DNA from: Halopseudomonas maritima
Lineage (GTDB): Bacteria; Pseudomonadota; Gammaproteobacteria; Pseudomonadales; Pseudomonadaceae
Length of the DNA: 64,000 bases
Direction: 5' to 3'
NCBI RefSeq assembly: GCF_021545785.1
Contig: NZ_CP079801.1
Location: forward strand, 3,220,001-3,284,000
Shown piece after piece: positions 1 to 8,631 of the stretch. The notes below the pieces were generated by a model. That model searched no databases. It had not been told where the DNA came from and saw only the letters and a program-made list of their open reading frames with translations. A program made the translations under genes and the position numbers. Every line of letters starts with the position of its first letter. Positions within the stretch are counted from its first letter, which is position 1.

Positions 1-348
1 GGTCGTGAGCAGGAAATGATCCATTTCCAATGGCTTGGTAAGAAAGTCGTCCGCGCCTTGCTGCAGCGCCTGCACGGCCTGTTGTACCGAGCCAAAGGCG
101 GTGATAATCAGCATTGCTGGCGCGGGGTTCAAACTCTGCGCAACCGGCAGCAGGCTCAGGCCGTTGGCGCCGGGTAGACGCAGGTCGCTGATCAGCAGAT
201 CAATATCGCCCTGTTGCAGTAGCGGCTGCGCGGCTTCTGCGCTGGCGCAGGCGGTGACGCGGTAGCCTTCGGCCTCGAGTTCTTCCTGCAGCAGTTCGCG
301 CAGGCCCGGATCATCCTCTACCAGCAGCAGGTGTTCGGTGTGGCTCAT
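1..348 (-). CDS. Response regulator, receiver domain (partial, runs off window)
   Basis: The first 116 codons of a two-component response regulator are present; the rest lies beyond position 1. The receiver domain has the acidic pair E11/D12/D13, phospho-acceptor D55 (LLISDLRLPG), T83 (IITAFGS) and K105 (FLTKPLE). Its ATG overlaps the stop of the upstream histidine kinase by 4 nt (ATGA), so the two are co-transcribed. The output domain is not visible. I infer the NtrC (sigma-54 activator) class because the divergent neighbour has a near-perfect sigma-54 promoter. Confidence 0.9.
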   Translation of the reverse strand, partial: MSHTEHLLLVEDDPGLRELLQEELEAEGYRVTACASAEAAQPLLQQGDIDLLISDLRLPGANGLSLLPVAQSLNPAPAMLIITAFGSVQQAVQALQQGADDFLTKPLEMDHFLLTT

Positions 349-1850
349 GCGGTGCTTTTCCCTTGATCAATCGGTAGCAGCAGGCTGGCCCGGCAGCCGC
401 CCAGCGGGCTGTCGCCGAGTACTAGCTCGCCACCGTGCTCTTCGGCGATGGTGTTGACGATGGCAAGCCCTAGCCCGGTGCCGTCGCCCGGTGGTTTGGT
501 GGTAAAGAAGGGCTCCAGCAGTTGCTCGCGCGTGGCCTCGGGCAGGCCGCGGCCGTCGTCATCAATGTCTATGCGCAGCTGGCCTTGTTGCTGGCTAAGG
601 GTTACCTGCAGCTGCCGCTCACTGGCTTGTAAGGCATTACGCAGCAGATTCAGCAGCGCTAGCTCCAGGCGGCCCGGATCGCCTTTGATGGTTGGCAGCG
701 GGGGCTGACTGGCGGTCTTGGTCTGTAGCTGGCGACCGCTGACTTCCAGCTCGGGGGTAATGGCTGCCACCGCGCTGTCGAGGACCTGGCGCAGCGAGGT
801 CGCTCGTGGTTCGGTAGCGCTGGGGCGGCTGTAGTCGAGCAACTGGCGCACCGTGTGGGTAAGGCGGCTAACCTGAGCGCGGATGGCGCTCAGCTCGCGG
901 TGCTGCGCGTCGTTATCCCCAACCTGTCGCTGCAGGCGGCGGGCGCGGCCATCAATAACGCTTAGCGGGGCGCCCAGTTCATGCGCGACCCCGCGCGCCA
1001 TGCCGCCGATCGCCGCCATTTTTTCCTGATCCTTGAGCTGCGCCAGCAGCCCGGTTTCGGCAGCACGACGCTGGTCCAGCTCCTGGTGCGCCTGCTCTAT
1101 GCTGTCGAGCATCTGGTTCAGCCCCTCGGCCAAGGCGGCCACTTCCGTTGGCCCCTCCAGCGCTGCCCGGTGTGCATGATCTCCCTGGGCGACGCGCTGC
1201 ATATGTTCCAGCAGTCGATCAACATGCCGACCAATACCGCCGTAGTGCCCGAGCATGACTGCGCAGAGGATACCGACCGCCAGCACGCCCCACGCCAACC
1301 AGGCGATGATCTCCAGTTGATCCAGCGCCCGGCCGAAATCGCTGGCGCGCCGGGTTATCTGAATCAGCCCCTGAATTTGTCCGCCGGCGTCGAGCAGCGG
1401 CATAAAGTGGGAGAACAGGTGACGTCCGCCGACCTGGCTGAAGCCCTGCTGGGCTTGGCCGGTGGAAACAATCAGGTCGGGAATGGCAGTGCGGGTCAGG
1501 TCGCTCTCGGTAATGCCCGCCGATGCCAGGCGTACGCCGTTGACGTCGAATACCGAGGCACCATACACCTCACCAATGATAAAGACCGACCCGAGTGCGA
1601 GTTCGATGGCTTGCTCGTCGTGCTCGCGCAGGGCGTCGCCGATAGGGATGCTGATGGCCCGGCCGATCAGCTCCAGGTCATCTTTCAGGCGCTGCTGCTG
1701 AAACTGGCTGGCCTGCTCCAGGCCGAAGCGTATGCCCAGTGCCGTGAGTACCAGCAGCGGCAGCACGACAAATAGCAGTAGCGTGCGCTGCAGGCCACTG
1801 ATGCCGAGCCAGGAGAATGGGTCATATCTGAACGGATATTTTTTGCTCAT
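345..1850 (-). CDS. Membrane sensor histidine kinase
   Basis: 501-residue sensor kinase. Membrane segments lie at about 22-42 and 181-201, with a periplasmic sensor region of about 140 residues between them. A HAMP-like region (about 202-255) follows, then the H-box with phospho-acceptor H290 (GVAHELGAPL), N-box (LLNLLRNALQAS, about 399-410), G1 box (DIDDDGRGLP), F box (EPFFTTKPP) and G2 box (GTGLGLAIV). It sits upstream of, and overlaps, the partial response regulator, so the two form a pair. No strong ribosome-binding site precedes the ATG. The signal sensed cannot be read from the sequence. It is divergent from the DUF4168 gene, the likely target of the pair. Confidence 0.92.
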   Translation of the reverse strand: MSKKYPFRYDPFSWLGISGLQRTLLLFVVLPLLVLTALGIRFGLEQASQFQQQRLKDDLELIGRAISIPIGDALREHDEQAIELALGSVFIIGEVYGASVFDVNGVRLASAGITESDLTRTAIPDLIVSTGQAQQGFSQVGGRHLFSHFMPLLDAGGQIQGLIQITRRASDFGRALDQLEIIAWLAWGVLAVGILCAVMLGHYGGIGRHVDRLLEHMQRVAQGDHAHRAALEGPTEVAALAEGLNQMLDSIEQAHQELDQRRAAETGLLAQLKDQEKMAAIGGMARGVAHELGAPLSVIDGRARRLQRQVGDNDAQHRELSAIRAQVSRLTHTVRQLLDYSRPSATEPRATSLRQVLDSAVAAITPELEVSGRQLQTKTASQPPLPTIKGDPGRLELALLNLLRNALQASERQLQVTLSQQQGQLRIDIDDDGRGLPEATREQLLEPFFTTKPPGDGTGLGLAIVNTIAEEHGGELVLGDSPLGGCRASLLLPIDQGKSTA

Positions 1851-1963
1851 GTTTAAAAAAGATACGGTTTTGTGGGCGATTCAGGCAAGCTGAGCCGCGT
1901 TTTGGTTGGTTTTTCTGCAATTTAAGCTTTATAAAACAATGGCTTATTGGTGTTGTTCGGGTG

Positions 1964-1979
1964 TGGCACGGTCTCTGCT
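1964..1979 (+). promoter_or_regulatory. Sigma-54 (-24/-12) promoter
   Basis: TGGCACG, four bases, then CTGCT matches the RpoN consensus TGGCACG-N4-TTGCW with one change. The invariant GG (1965-1966) and GC (1977-1978) are exactly ten bases apart. It faces the exported DUF4168 gene 36 bases downstream and lies in the divergent gap next to the two-component pair. Sigma-54 promoters need an NtrC-type activator, which the adjacent regulator probably supplies (inference). Confidence 0.85.
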
Positions 1980-2014
1980 CTAGACCCAGTGATACTCAAC
2001 CAAGGAGAAACACC

Positions 2015-2401
2015 ATGACGAATCTGAAAACACTGACTGCCGCCCTGTGTGTTGTGACCCTGAGTGCGGGCGTCCCGTTCGCTGTTGCGCAGTCCGCTGG
2101 CGGTACCGCCGGTCAGCAGTATGGTGCGCCTACAGAGGCGGCCTCGGCGCCGGTGACCGATGAGGAGCTGGAGAAGTTCGTTGCAGCGGAGCAGAAGGTC
2201 AACGAAATCCGCCAGAAACTGACCGAAGAGCTGGGCAATGCGGGTGACCAGCAGGAAGCCCAGCAGATGCAGCTTGATGCCCAGGAAGAGATGGTTGAGG
2301 CCATCAAGGATGAGGAGATGGATATTCCCCGTTACAACGAAATCGCGTCGCGCATGCAGACAGATATGGAGCTGCGCCAGCGCGCGCAGCAGATCAATTG
2401 A
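2015..2401 (+). CDS. Small exported DUF4168-like protein
   Basis: 128 residues. The start at 2015 is chosen because AAGGAG lies just upstream and it opens a clear signal peptide, with likely cleavage after AVA around residue 24 (GVPFAVAQS). The mature protein is short, acidic and helical, rich in Glu and Gln, resembling DUF4168 periplasmic proteins. It has no catalytic motif and its function is unknown. It is driven by the sigma-54 promoter at 1964-1979 and followed by a strong terminator, so it is a monocistronic unit. The divergent two-component system probably controls it, making it a candidate envelope-stress or adaptation protein. Confidence 0.8.
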   Translation: MTNLKTLTAALCVVTLSAGVPFAVAQSAGGTAGQQYGAPTEAASAPVTDEELEKFVAAEQKVNEIRQKLTEELGNAGDQQEAQQMQLDAQEEMVEAIKDEEMDIPRYNEIASRMQTDMELRQRAQQIN

Positions 2402-2420
2402 TAGCGTGATTTGAGTTGAG

Positions 2421-2445
2421 AAAAAGGGGCTTCGGCCCCTTTTTT
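2421..2445 (+). terminator. Rho-independent terminator after DUF4168 gene
   Basis: AAAAAGGGGC, a TTCG loop and GCCCCTTTTT form a ten-pair stem ending in a T run, about 20 bases after the stop. The flanking A and T runs let it work in both directions, so it may also end the converging LysR gene. Confidence 0.92.
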
Positions 2446-2447
2446 AG

Positions 2448-2481
2448 TGCGCTGTCAGGGTGCGCTGTCAGGGTGCGCTGT
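2448..2481. repeat. Short tandem repeat, 13-bp unit, about 2.6 copies
   Basis: The unit TGCGCTGTCAGGG occurs at 2448-2460 and 2461-2473 and a third copy is cut after eight bases. It overlaps the last codons of the converging LysR gene, so copy-number change would alter that protein's C-terminus or stop. Confidence 0.85.
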
Positions 2482-3361
2482 ATTCCGGGCGCTCGGCCAG
2501 GCCGCGTTTGAGGTGGTCAACCAGTTGACGCACCTTGGGTGAGAGGTGCCGCTGTTGCGGATACAGCGCCCAGACGGCGGTATGCGGCGGCTGGTGCTGA
2601 GGCAGCAGGGCGCGCAAGGCACCGCTACGCAGGTGGCCTTGCACGTAGTAGTCGGGCAGCTGGCACAGACCGAAGCCGCGTAGCGCGGCATCCAGTACCG
2701 CCTGGCCACTGTTGCAGCGCCAGTTGCCCTGCACGCGAACCGGTAGTTCTCGACCGCGCTGTTGGAAGGTCCAGACGTCGGTGCTGCCGATCAGGCAGTT
2801 GTGTCGCGGCAGTTCGGACAGGCTGTGCGGCGCGCCAAAGCGCTCCAGATAGGATGGTGCGGCGCACAGGTACATATGCCGCGGAGCGATGCGAGTGGCA
2901 ATCAGGCTGGAGTCCTGTAGCCGGCCGAGGCGAATGGCCAGATCATAGCTGCCATGCAGCAGATCCAGCGTCTGATTGGTCAGCGTCATTTCCACGCGCA
3001 GTTGCGGGTACTGCTGCATGAAGTCGTTGACGATGGGCATGATGAAGCTTTCGCCGTAGGCCACGGCGCAGGTCATGCGCAGCAGGCCTTTGGGTTCGCT
3101 GCCCAGATCAGTGATGGCCTGCAGCGCTTCGTCGCGGGCGTCAATCAGGCGCTGGCAGTGCTGCAGAAAGGTCTGGCCGGCTTCGGTCAGGCTGACGCGA
3201 CGGGTACTGCGGTAGAACAGGCGGCTCTGCAAGCGGTCCTCAAGCCGGGCCACCTGACGGCTGACGTGGGAGGAGGATACGCCCAGGCGAGAGGCTGCGC
3301 CGGTGAAGTGTCCGGTCTCGGCCACGGCTACAAACTCGTCGATACCCTCCCAGTCACTCAT
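2468..3361 (-). CDS. gfnR: LysR-family regulator, GfnR-like
   Basis: 297-residue LysR-type regulator. The N-terminal helix-turn-helix covers about residues 1-60 (GAASRLGVSSSHVSRQVARL), followed by a periplasmic-binding-like effector domain. The ATG at 3361 has AGGAG nine bases upstream, better placed than the GTG at 3367. It is divergent from the formaldehyde detoxification genes adhC-fghA, the arrangement known for P. aeruginosa PA3630 (GfnR), which activates adhC. Regulation of adhC by formaldehyde is inferred from that context. Confidence 0.85.
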   Translation of the reverse strand: MSDWEGIDEFVAVAETGHFTGAASRLGVSSSHVSRQVARLEDRLQSRLFYRSTRRVSLTEAGQTFLQHCQRLIDARDEALQAITDLGSEPKGLLRMTCAVAYGESFIMPIVNDFMQQYPQLRVEMTLTNQTLDLLHGSYDLAIRLGRLQDSSLIATRIAPRHMYLCAAPSYLERFGAPHSLSELPRHNCLIGSTDVWTFQQRGRELPVRVQGNWRCNSGQAVLDAALRGFGLCQLPDYYVQGHLRSGALRALLPQHQPPHTAVWALYPQQRHLSPKVRQLVDHLKRGLAERPEYSAP

Positions 3362-3482
3362 ACCCACTCACTCCTGATTATCCCTGCTTGGCAATAATGT
3401 TTTGTCTGGTGAGGGATTATCCACGAAACCACTCTCTACTACACTTGCCTACCTGTGATTACCTCACTCAATGGAGAGTCCT

Positions 3483-4595
3483 ATGATCAAGTCCCGCGCC
3501 GCTGTGGCCTTTGCGCCGAATGAACCCCTGCAGATTGTTGAAGTGGATGTGGCGCCGCCGCAGGCCGGCGAAGTGCTGATTCGCATCATTGCCACCGGTG
3601 TTTGCCACACCGATGCCTACACCCTGTCTGGTCAGGACAGCGAGGGTGTTTTCCCGTGCATCCTTGGACATGAGGGTGGCGGCATTGTTGAGGCGGTGGG
3701 CGAGGGTGTTACCTCGGTCCAGGTGGGCGACCATGTGATTCCGCTGTATACCGCCGAGTGTGGCGAGTGCAAGTTCTGCAAGTCCCAGAAAACCAACCTG
3801 TGCAGCTCCGTGCGCACCACCCAGGGTAAAGGCGTGATGCCCGACGGCACCAGCCGCTTCAGCTATAACGGTGAGCCGATCTATCACTACATGGGCTGCT
3901 CCACCTTCTCCGAGTACACCGTACTGCCGGAAGTCTCGGTTGCTGTGATTCCGAAGGAAGCGCCGCTGGAGAAGGTCTGTCTGCTGGGCTGTGGCGTTAC
4001 TACCGGTATTGGTGCGGTGCTGAACACCGCGAAGGTAGAGGCCGGCGCGACCGTTGCTATCTTCGGTCTGGGCGGCATTGGTCTGGCTGCCATCATCGGC
4101 GCCAAGATGGCCGGTGCCAGCCGCATCATTGGTATCGATATCAACCCGGGCAAGGAAGGCATCGCTCGCGAGCTGGGTCTGACCGAATTCGTCAATCCGA
4201 AGGACTACGACAAGCCGATTCAGGAAGTCATCGTCGACATGACCGATGGCGGCGTTGACTACAGCTTTGAGTGTATCGGCAACGTACAACTGATGCGTGC
4301 AGCGCTGGAGTGCTGTCACAAGGGCTGGGGTGAATCGACCATCATCGGTGTGGCCCCGGCTGGCGCCGAGATCAGCACCCGTCCGTTCCAACTGGTCACC
4401 GGTCGCGTCTGGCGCGGCAGCGCCTTCGGTGGCGTCAAGGGCCGCACCGAGCTGCCGAGTTATGTCGAAAAGTCCCAGAAAGGTGAAATCCCGCTGGACA
4501 GCTTTATCACCCACACCATGGGCCTGGAGCAGATCAATGACGCCTTTGAGCTGATGCACGAGGGTAAGAGCATTCGGACGGTCATTCATTTTTGA
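3483..4595 (+). CDS. adhC: S-(hydroxymethyl)glutathione dehydrogenase, class III alcohol dehydrogenase
   Basis: 370 residues. It oxidises S-hydroxymethylglutathione, formed spontaneously from formaldehyde and glutathione, to S-formylglutathione using NAD in the cytosol. Catalytic zinc ligands C41 (TGVCHTD), H63/E64 (LGHEGG) and C170 (LLGCGV) are present, as are structural-zinc cysteines C93, C96, C99 and C107 and the nucleotide-binding GLGGIG. The start is set at 3483 because GGAGAG lies just before it; the in-frame ATG at 3471 overlaps that site. It forms a detoxification unit with fghA and is divergent from the GfnR-like regulator. Confidence 0.97.
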   Translation: MIKSRAAVAFAPNEPLQIVEVDVAPPQAGEVLIRIIATGVCHTDAYTLSGQDSEGVFPCILGHEGGGIVEAVGEGVTSVQVGDHVIPLYTAECGECKFCKSQKTNLCSSVRTTQGKGVMPDGTSRFSYNGEPIYHYMGCSTFSEYTVLPEVSVAVIPKEAPLEKVCLLGCGVTTGIGAVLNTAKVEAGATVAIFGLGGIGLAAIIGAKMAGASRIIGIDINPGKEGIARELGLTEFVNPKDYDKPIQEVIVDMTDGGVDYSFECIGNVQLMRAALECCHKGWGESTIIGVAPAGAEISTRPFQLVTGRVWRGSAFGGVKGRTELPSYVEKSQKGEIPLDSFITHTMGLEQINDAFELMHEGKSIRTVIHF

Positions 4596-4715
4596 AAAGC
4601 GGCTTGAGGCTGAAGGCTAGAGGCTAAAAGTTGAAGAGTTGAGCAGTTGGTCGAGCCAGTAGCACGGGCTGCTTCTGGCTTCCAGCCTTCAGCTTCCAGC
4701 CTCTGGCGGCTTTTA
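4595..4715. repeat. Imperfect inverted repeat between adhC and fghA
   Basis: The gap begins with AAAAGCGGCTTGAGGCTGAA (4595-4614) and ends near GCCTCTGGCGGCTTTT (4699-4714), which pair as a long imperfect hairpin. The arms consist of repeated GAGGCTGAAGGCT-like words. This resembles the dispersed GGCTGGAAGCTGGA-type intergenic repeats of pseudomonads. The transcript of the operon could fold here and affect fghA expression (inference). Confidence 0.6.
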
Positions 4716-4734
4716 TCTGTTTTCGAGGTTTCCT

Positions 4735-5583
4735 ATGAACGACATTGAACTGGTCAGCGCCAACAAGAGCTTTGGCGGCTGGCTGAAGCGTTATCGTCAC
4801 CGCTCTCAGGTGCTGCACTGCGACATGGTGTTTGGCATCTATCTGCCGCCGCAGGCGGATCAGGGCAAACCGTTGCCGGTGCTGTACTGGCTGTCGGGGC
4901 TGACCTGTACCGACGAGAATTTCATGCAAAAAGCCGGCGCGCAGCGGCTGGCTGCCGAGCTGGGTATGGTCATTGTTGCGCCGGACACCAGCCCGCGTGG
5001 CGAGGGCGTGCCGGACGACGCCGACGGTGCCTATGACTTCGGTCTGGGCGCGGGCTTTTACGTCAACGCCACCGAGCAGCCGTGGGCGCAGCACTACCGC
5101 ATGTACGACTACGTCGTGCAGGAGCTGCCGGGGCTGATCGAGGAGCACTTCCCGGTATCGGATCAGCGCTCAATCAGCGGTCACTCGATGGGTGGCCACG
5201 GTGCGCTGATCTGTGCCCTGAAAAATCCCGGTCGCTACCGCTCGGTCTCGGCGTTTGCGCCGATCAGCAACCCGAGCGACTGCCCTTGGGGGCACAAGGC
5301 GCTGGGGCAGTATCTGGGCAGTGATCGGGCGGCCTGGAAAGCCTGGGACACCTGCGAGTTGCTGGGCGGGGCGAGCGAGCGTTTGCCGCTGCTGGTGGAC
5401 CAGGGCGAGTCCGACAACTTCCTGGCTGAGCAGCTCAAGCCTGAGGCGCTGGAGGCGGCGGCCGCTGCGGCGGGCCATCCGCTGACCCTGCGCCGTCAGC
5501 CCGGCTACGACCACAGCTACTACTTCATTGCCAGCTTTATTGATGACCACCTGCGTCATCATGCTGCGGCGTTGGGCCTGTAG
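4735..5583 (+). CDS. fghA: S-formylglutathione hydrolase
   Basis: 282 residues, the usual family length. It hydrolyses S-formylglutathione to formate and glutathione, completing formaldehyde detoxification after AdhC. It has an alpha/beta-hydrolase esterase fold with nucleophile S151 in SGHSMGG, an Asp in DQGESDNF and His in GYDHSYYF. C58 in GLTCTDENF is also typical of the family. It follows adhC after a 139-base gap filled by an inverted repeat. Confidence 0.96.
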   Translation: MNDIELVSANKSFGGWLKRYRHRSQVLHCDMVFGIYLPPQADQGKPLPVLYWLSGLTCTDENFMQKAGAQRLAAELGMVIVAPDTSPRGEGVPDDADGAYDFGLGAGFYVNATEQPWAQHYRMYDYVVQELPGLIEEHFPVSDQRSISGHSMGGHGALICALKNPGRYRSVSAFAPISNPSDCPWGHKALGQYLGSDRAAWKAWDTCELLGGASERLPLLVDQGESDNFLAEQLKPEALEAAAAAAGHPLTLRRQPGYDHSYYFIASFIDDHLRHHAAALGL

Positions 5584-5657
5584 CAGACTGACTCCGGCCT
5601 GTTCCCTGTCATGTCGAGGCGGTAGAATCGCCGCCATCGACTGACCGGAGACTCACT

Positions 5658-6134
5658 ATGCGCATTGGCCATGGCTACGACGTTCACCGCTTTGGTGATG
5701 GCGATTTCATCACTATTGGCGGGGTGCAGATTGCACACAATCACGGTCTGGTGGCCCATTCAGACGGTGATGTGCTGTTGCACGCGTTGTCCGATGCGCT
5801 GCTTGGTGCCGCGGCCTTGGGCGATATTGGTCAGCACTTTCCTGATACCGACCCTGAGTTCAAGGGCGCCGACAGCCGAGCGCTATTGCGTCATGTCATG
5901 GGGTTGCTGCGCGAGCGCGGCTGGAGGGTCGGCAACGTCGACGCCACCATTGTTGCTCAGCGCCCGAAGATGGCCGCGCATATTCCGCTGATGCGCGAGC
6001 GGATTGCGGCGGATCTGGGCGTTGCGCTGGATCAAGTCAACGTCAAGGCGACCACTACTGAAAAATTGGGCTTTGTCGGGCGCGAAGAAGGTATCGCTGC
6101 GCACGCTGTTGCGTTGTTGCTGGCTGATGTCTGA
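5658..6134 (+). CDS. ispF: 2-C-methyl-D-erythritol 2,4-cyclodiphosphate synthase
   Basis: 158 residues, the standard length. It makes the cyclic diphosphate intermediate in the methylerythritol-phosphate route to isoprenoids. D8 and H10 (GYDVHRF) and the SDGDVLLHALSDALLGA segment supply the metal ligands; the C-terminal TTEKLGFVGREEGI is the family signature. CGGAG lies before the ATG. It overlaps truD by 8 bases and heads the truD-surE-pcm block. ispD is not adjacent in this window. Confidence 0.97.
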   Translation: MRIGHGYDVHRFGDGDFITIGGVQIAHNHGLVAHSDGDVLLHALSDALLGAAALGDIGQHFPDTDPEFKGADSRALLRHVMGLLRERGWRVGNVDATIVAQRPKMAAHIPLMRERIAADLGVALDQVNVKATTTEKLGFVGREEGIAAHAVALLLADV

Positions 6135-7182
6135 GGCGCTGCTGGGGCCGCGTGCCTGGGGTGACAGTTGCGGCCGCGCAACACTGAAGGCAACACCTGA
6201 GGACTTTCGGGTGACCGAAGTGCTGGATATCGCGCTCAGCGGTGCCGGTGAGCACCTCTGGCTGCTGCTGGAAAAGCGCGGTCTGAATACTGAAGAGGTC
6301 GCTCGCAAGCTGGCCCGTTCGGCGGGTATTTCGCTGCGCAACGTCAGTTACGCCGGCCTGAAGGATCGTCAGGCGGTGACCCGTCAATGGTTCAGTTTGC
6401 AGCTGCCGGGCCGGGCTGATCCTGACTTCAGCGCGCTTTGGAATGACCAGCTGCGCTGCCTGGAGCAGAGCCGCCACCAGCGCAAGCTGCAACGCGGTGC
6501 CCACAGTGCCAATGGCTTTTTTATTCGCCTGACTGATCTGGCCGCAGACCGGTCGCGTTTGGATGAGCGGTTACAGATTATTGCCCGCCAGGGTGTGCCT
6601 AATTATTTTGGCCCGCAGCGCTTTGGTCGTGACGGCGGCAATCTACATGACGCGCGTCGCTGGGCAGAGCAGGGCGGTTATCCGCCAGCCCGTGGCACCC
6701 GCTCGCGACTGCTGTCCACGGCGCGCAGCCTGCTGTTTAACCGCATGCTGGCAGCGCGGGTTGCCGACGGCAGCTGGAACTGCATTCTGCCAGGTGACTG
6801 TTTGGCGTTTACCGACAGTCGCAGCCACTTTCCGGCCAGTGAATTGGCCGCAGATGATCCACGGCCGGCGGCGCTTGATCTGCATCCCACGGCGTCGCTC
6901 TGGGGCGCAGGCACGCTGGCCAGCACAGCGCAAACGGCGCAGCTTGAACAGCAGGTGGCCGACGACGAACCGCAGCTCGCGGCCTGGCTGGAAGGGGCGG
7001 GTCTGGAGCAGGCGCGGCGGATTTTACGCCTCCCCATTGGCGGTCTGACGTGGCATTATCCGTCGACCGATTGTCTTGAACTGGAATTTACCCTGCCTAC
7101 CGGCTGCTTCGCCACGGCGTTGCTGCATGAGCTGCTGGACCTCTCCAGCGCCCCGGGTGGCGGACTGGAAAGTGAGATCTGA
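6127..7182 (+). CDS. truD: tRNA pseudouridine(13) synthase
   Basis: 351 residues. It converts U13 of certain tRNAs to pseudouridine. The catalytic Asp is D80 in SYAGLKDRQAVT, and NYFGPQRFGRDGGNL is the second family motif. I place the start at 6127, overlapping ispF by 8 bases: translation from there gives the expected N-terminus, while the frame upstream is an ispF shadow. The stop shares a base with the surE start (TGATG), implying translational coupling. Confidence 0.95.
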   Translation: MSEALLGPRAWGDSCGRATLKATPEDFRVTEVLDIALSGAGEHLWLLLEKRGLNTEEVARKLARSAGISLRNVSYAGLKDRQAVTRQWFSLQLPGRADPDFSALWNDQLRCLEQSRHQRKLQRGAHSANGFFIRLTDLAADRSRLDERLQIIARQGVPNYFGPQRFGRDGGNLHDARRWAEQGGYPPARGTRSRLLSTARSLLFNRMLAARVADGSWNCILPGDCLAFTDSRSHFPASELAADDPRPAALDLHPTASLWGAGTLASTAQTAQLEQQVADDEPQLAAWLEGAGLEQARRILRLPIGGLTWHYPSTDCLELEFTLPTGCFATALLHELLDLSSAPGGGLESEI

Positions 7183-7931
7183 TGCGAATTCTGATTGCCA
7201 ACGATGATGGTGTGCTGGCGCCGGGCATCAAGTCCCTGCACGGCGCGCTGGCCGATTATGCCGATTGTGTGGTGGTGGCTCCGGCCGAAGACCGCAGTGG
7301 TGCCAGTAGCGCCCTGAGTCTGGACCGGCCGCTGCGTCCGTTCACCCTGGACAACGGCTATATCGGGGTCAATGGCACGCCGACCGACTGTGTGCACCTG
7401 GGCCTGAACGCGCTGTTTGAAGACAGCATCGACATGGTGGTGTCCGGTATCAACCTCGGTGCCAACCTGGGCGATGACGTGCTGTATTCCGGCACTGTGG
7501 CCGCCGCGCTGGAAGGCCGCTTTCTGACGCGCCCGGCCATGGCCTTTTCGTTGACTGGCCGCCAGGCCGATAATCTGCCGAGCGCTGCGTACTTTGCCCG
7601 CAAGATGGTCGAGGCGCACGATCAGCTGGATCTGCCGCCGCGCACGGTGCTCAATGTCAACGTGCCCAACCTGCCGCTGGAACATATCAAAGGTGTGCGC
7701 CTGACCCGCCTGGGCCACCGGGCGCGCGCCGCCAGGCCGATCAAGTGGGTCGATCCGCGCGGCAAGGAAGGTTACTGGATCTCGGTAGCCGGCGACGCCG
7801 AAGATGGCGGTGAGGGCACCGATTTTCACGCCATCATGCAAGGGTACGTGTCGGTGACACCGCTGCGTGTCGATAAGACCCTTTATGAGGTGTTTGATCA
7901 CCTGGAACACTGGCTGGGTGAGTTGGGCTGA
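7182..7931 (+). CDS. surE: 5'/3'-nucleotidase SurE
   Basis: 249 residues. It is a stationary-phase nucleotidase that dephosphorylates nucleoside monophosphates. The N-terminal MRILIANDDGVLAPG carries metal-binding D8/D9, and SGINLGANLGDDVLYSGTV is the family signature. It starts on the last base of the truD stop and lies just before pcm, the classical surE-pcm-nlpD-rpoS arrangement of gammaproteobacteria. Confidence 0.97.
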   Translation: MRILIANDDGVLAPGIKSLHGALADYADCVVVAPAEDRSGASSALSLDRPLRPFTLDNGYIGVNGTPTDCVHLGLNALFEDSIDMVVSGINLGANLGDDVLYSGTVAAALEGRFLTRPAMAFSLTGRQADNLPSAAYFARKMVEAHDQLDLPPRTVLNVNVPNLPLEHIKGVRLTRLGHRARAARPIKWVDPRGKEGYWISVAGDAEDGGEGTDFHAIMQGYVSVTPLRVDKTLYEVFDHLEHWLGELG

Positions 7932-7937
7932 TAGACC

Positions 7938-8609
7938 ATGGTACGCGACGACCTCTACCGCGCCGGCATCGGCATGACCTCTCAGCGCACCCGCGAGCGG
8001 CTTCTCGAGCGCCTGTTTGAAGAGGGTATTCGCAACCTGCACGTGCTCGAAGCCATACGCCGTACCCCTCGCCATCTGTTTGTGGACGAGGCGCTGGCGC
8101 ACCGCGCCTACGAAGATACCGCCCTGCCGATCGGCCATAACCAGACGCTGTCGCAGCCATATATTGTGGCGCGCATGACCGAGTTGCTGCTCGGCGGCGG
8201 GCCGCTCGACAAGGTTATGGAAGTGGGCACCGGTTCTGGTTACCAGACGGCAATTCTCGCGCAGGTGGTGGAGCGGGTGTTCAGCGTTGAGCGCATCTAT
8301 CCTCTGCAAGAGCGCGCCAAGAATGTGCTGCGCGACATTGATATCCGTAACGTGGTGTTTCGTCACGCCGACGGTAACTGGGGCTGGCCCCAGTACGGGC
8401 CCTATGACGCCATTCTGGTTACCGCCGCGCCGGCTGAAATACCGCGCGAGCTGTTGGGCCAGTTGGCCGATGGCGGCCGTCTGGTAATCCCGGTTGGAGA
8501 GCACGAGCAGCATTTGATGCTGGTGGTGCGCCAGGGCGACGAATTTATCCATCAGCAGGTTGAGCCGGTGCGTTTTGTACCGTTGCTGGCCGGCGCCATC
8601 CACTCCTGA
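7938..8609 (+). CDS. pcm: Protein-L-isoaspartate O-methyltransferase
   Basis: Up to 223 residues. It methylates L-isoaspartyl residues in aged proteins to start their repair, using S-adenosylmethionine. The SAM-binding motif is VMEVGTGSGYQTA, and TALPIGHNQTLSQPYIVARM is the typical substrate-site motif. The start is uncertain: ATG 7974 (MTSQRTRERL) gives the 211-residue form usual in Pseudomonas, and neither start has a strong ribosome-binding site. It belongs to the surE-pcm-nlpD-rpoS stress operon. Confidence 0.95.
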   Translation: MVRDDLYRAGIGMTSQRTRERLLERLFEEGIRNLHVLEAIRRTPRHLFVDEALAHRAYEDTALPIGHNQTLSQPYIVARMTELLLGGGPLDKVMEVGTGSGYQTAILAQVVERVFSVERIYPLQERAKNVLRDIDIRNVVFRHADGNWGWPQYGPYDAILVTAAPAEIPRELLGQLADGGRLVIPVGEHEQHLMLVVRQGDEFIHQQVEPVRFVPLLAGAIHS

Positions 8610-8631
8610 CCTCAGCCAGCAAGGACCCTCT

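Noticed and set aside
3468..4589. Long minus-strand reading frames opposite adhC, fumarase, the chemoreceptor and rep
   Set aside because: These are codon-bias shadows: low-complexity His/Gln/Arg-rich products with no ribosome sites, opposite well-conserved genes.
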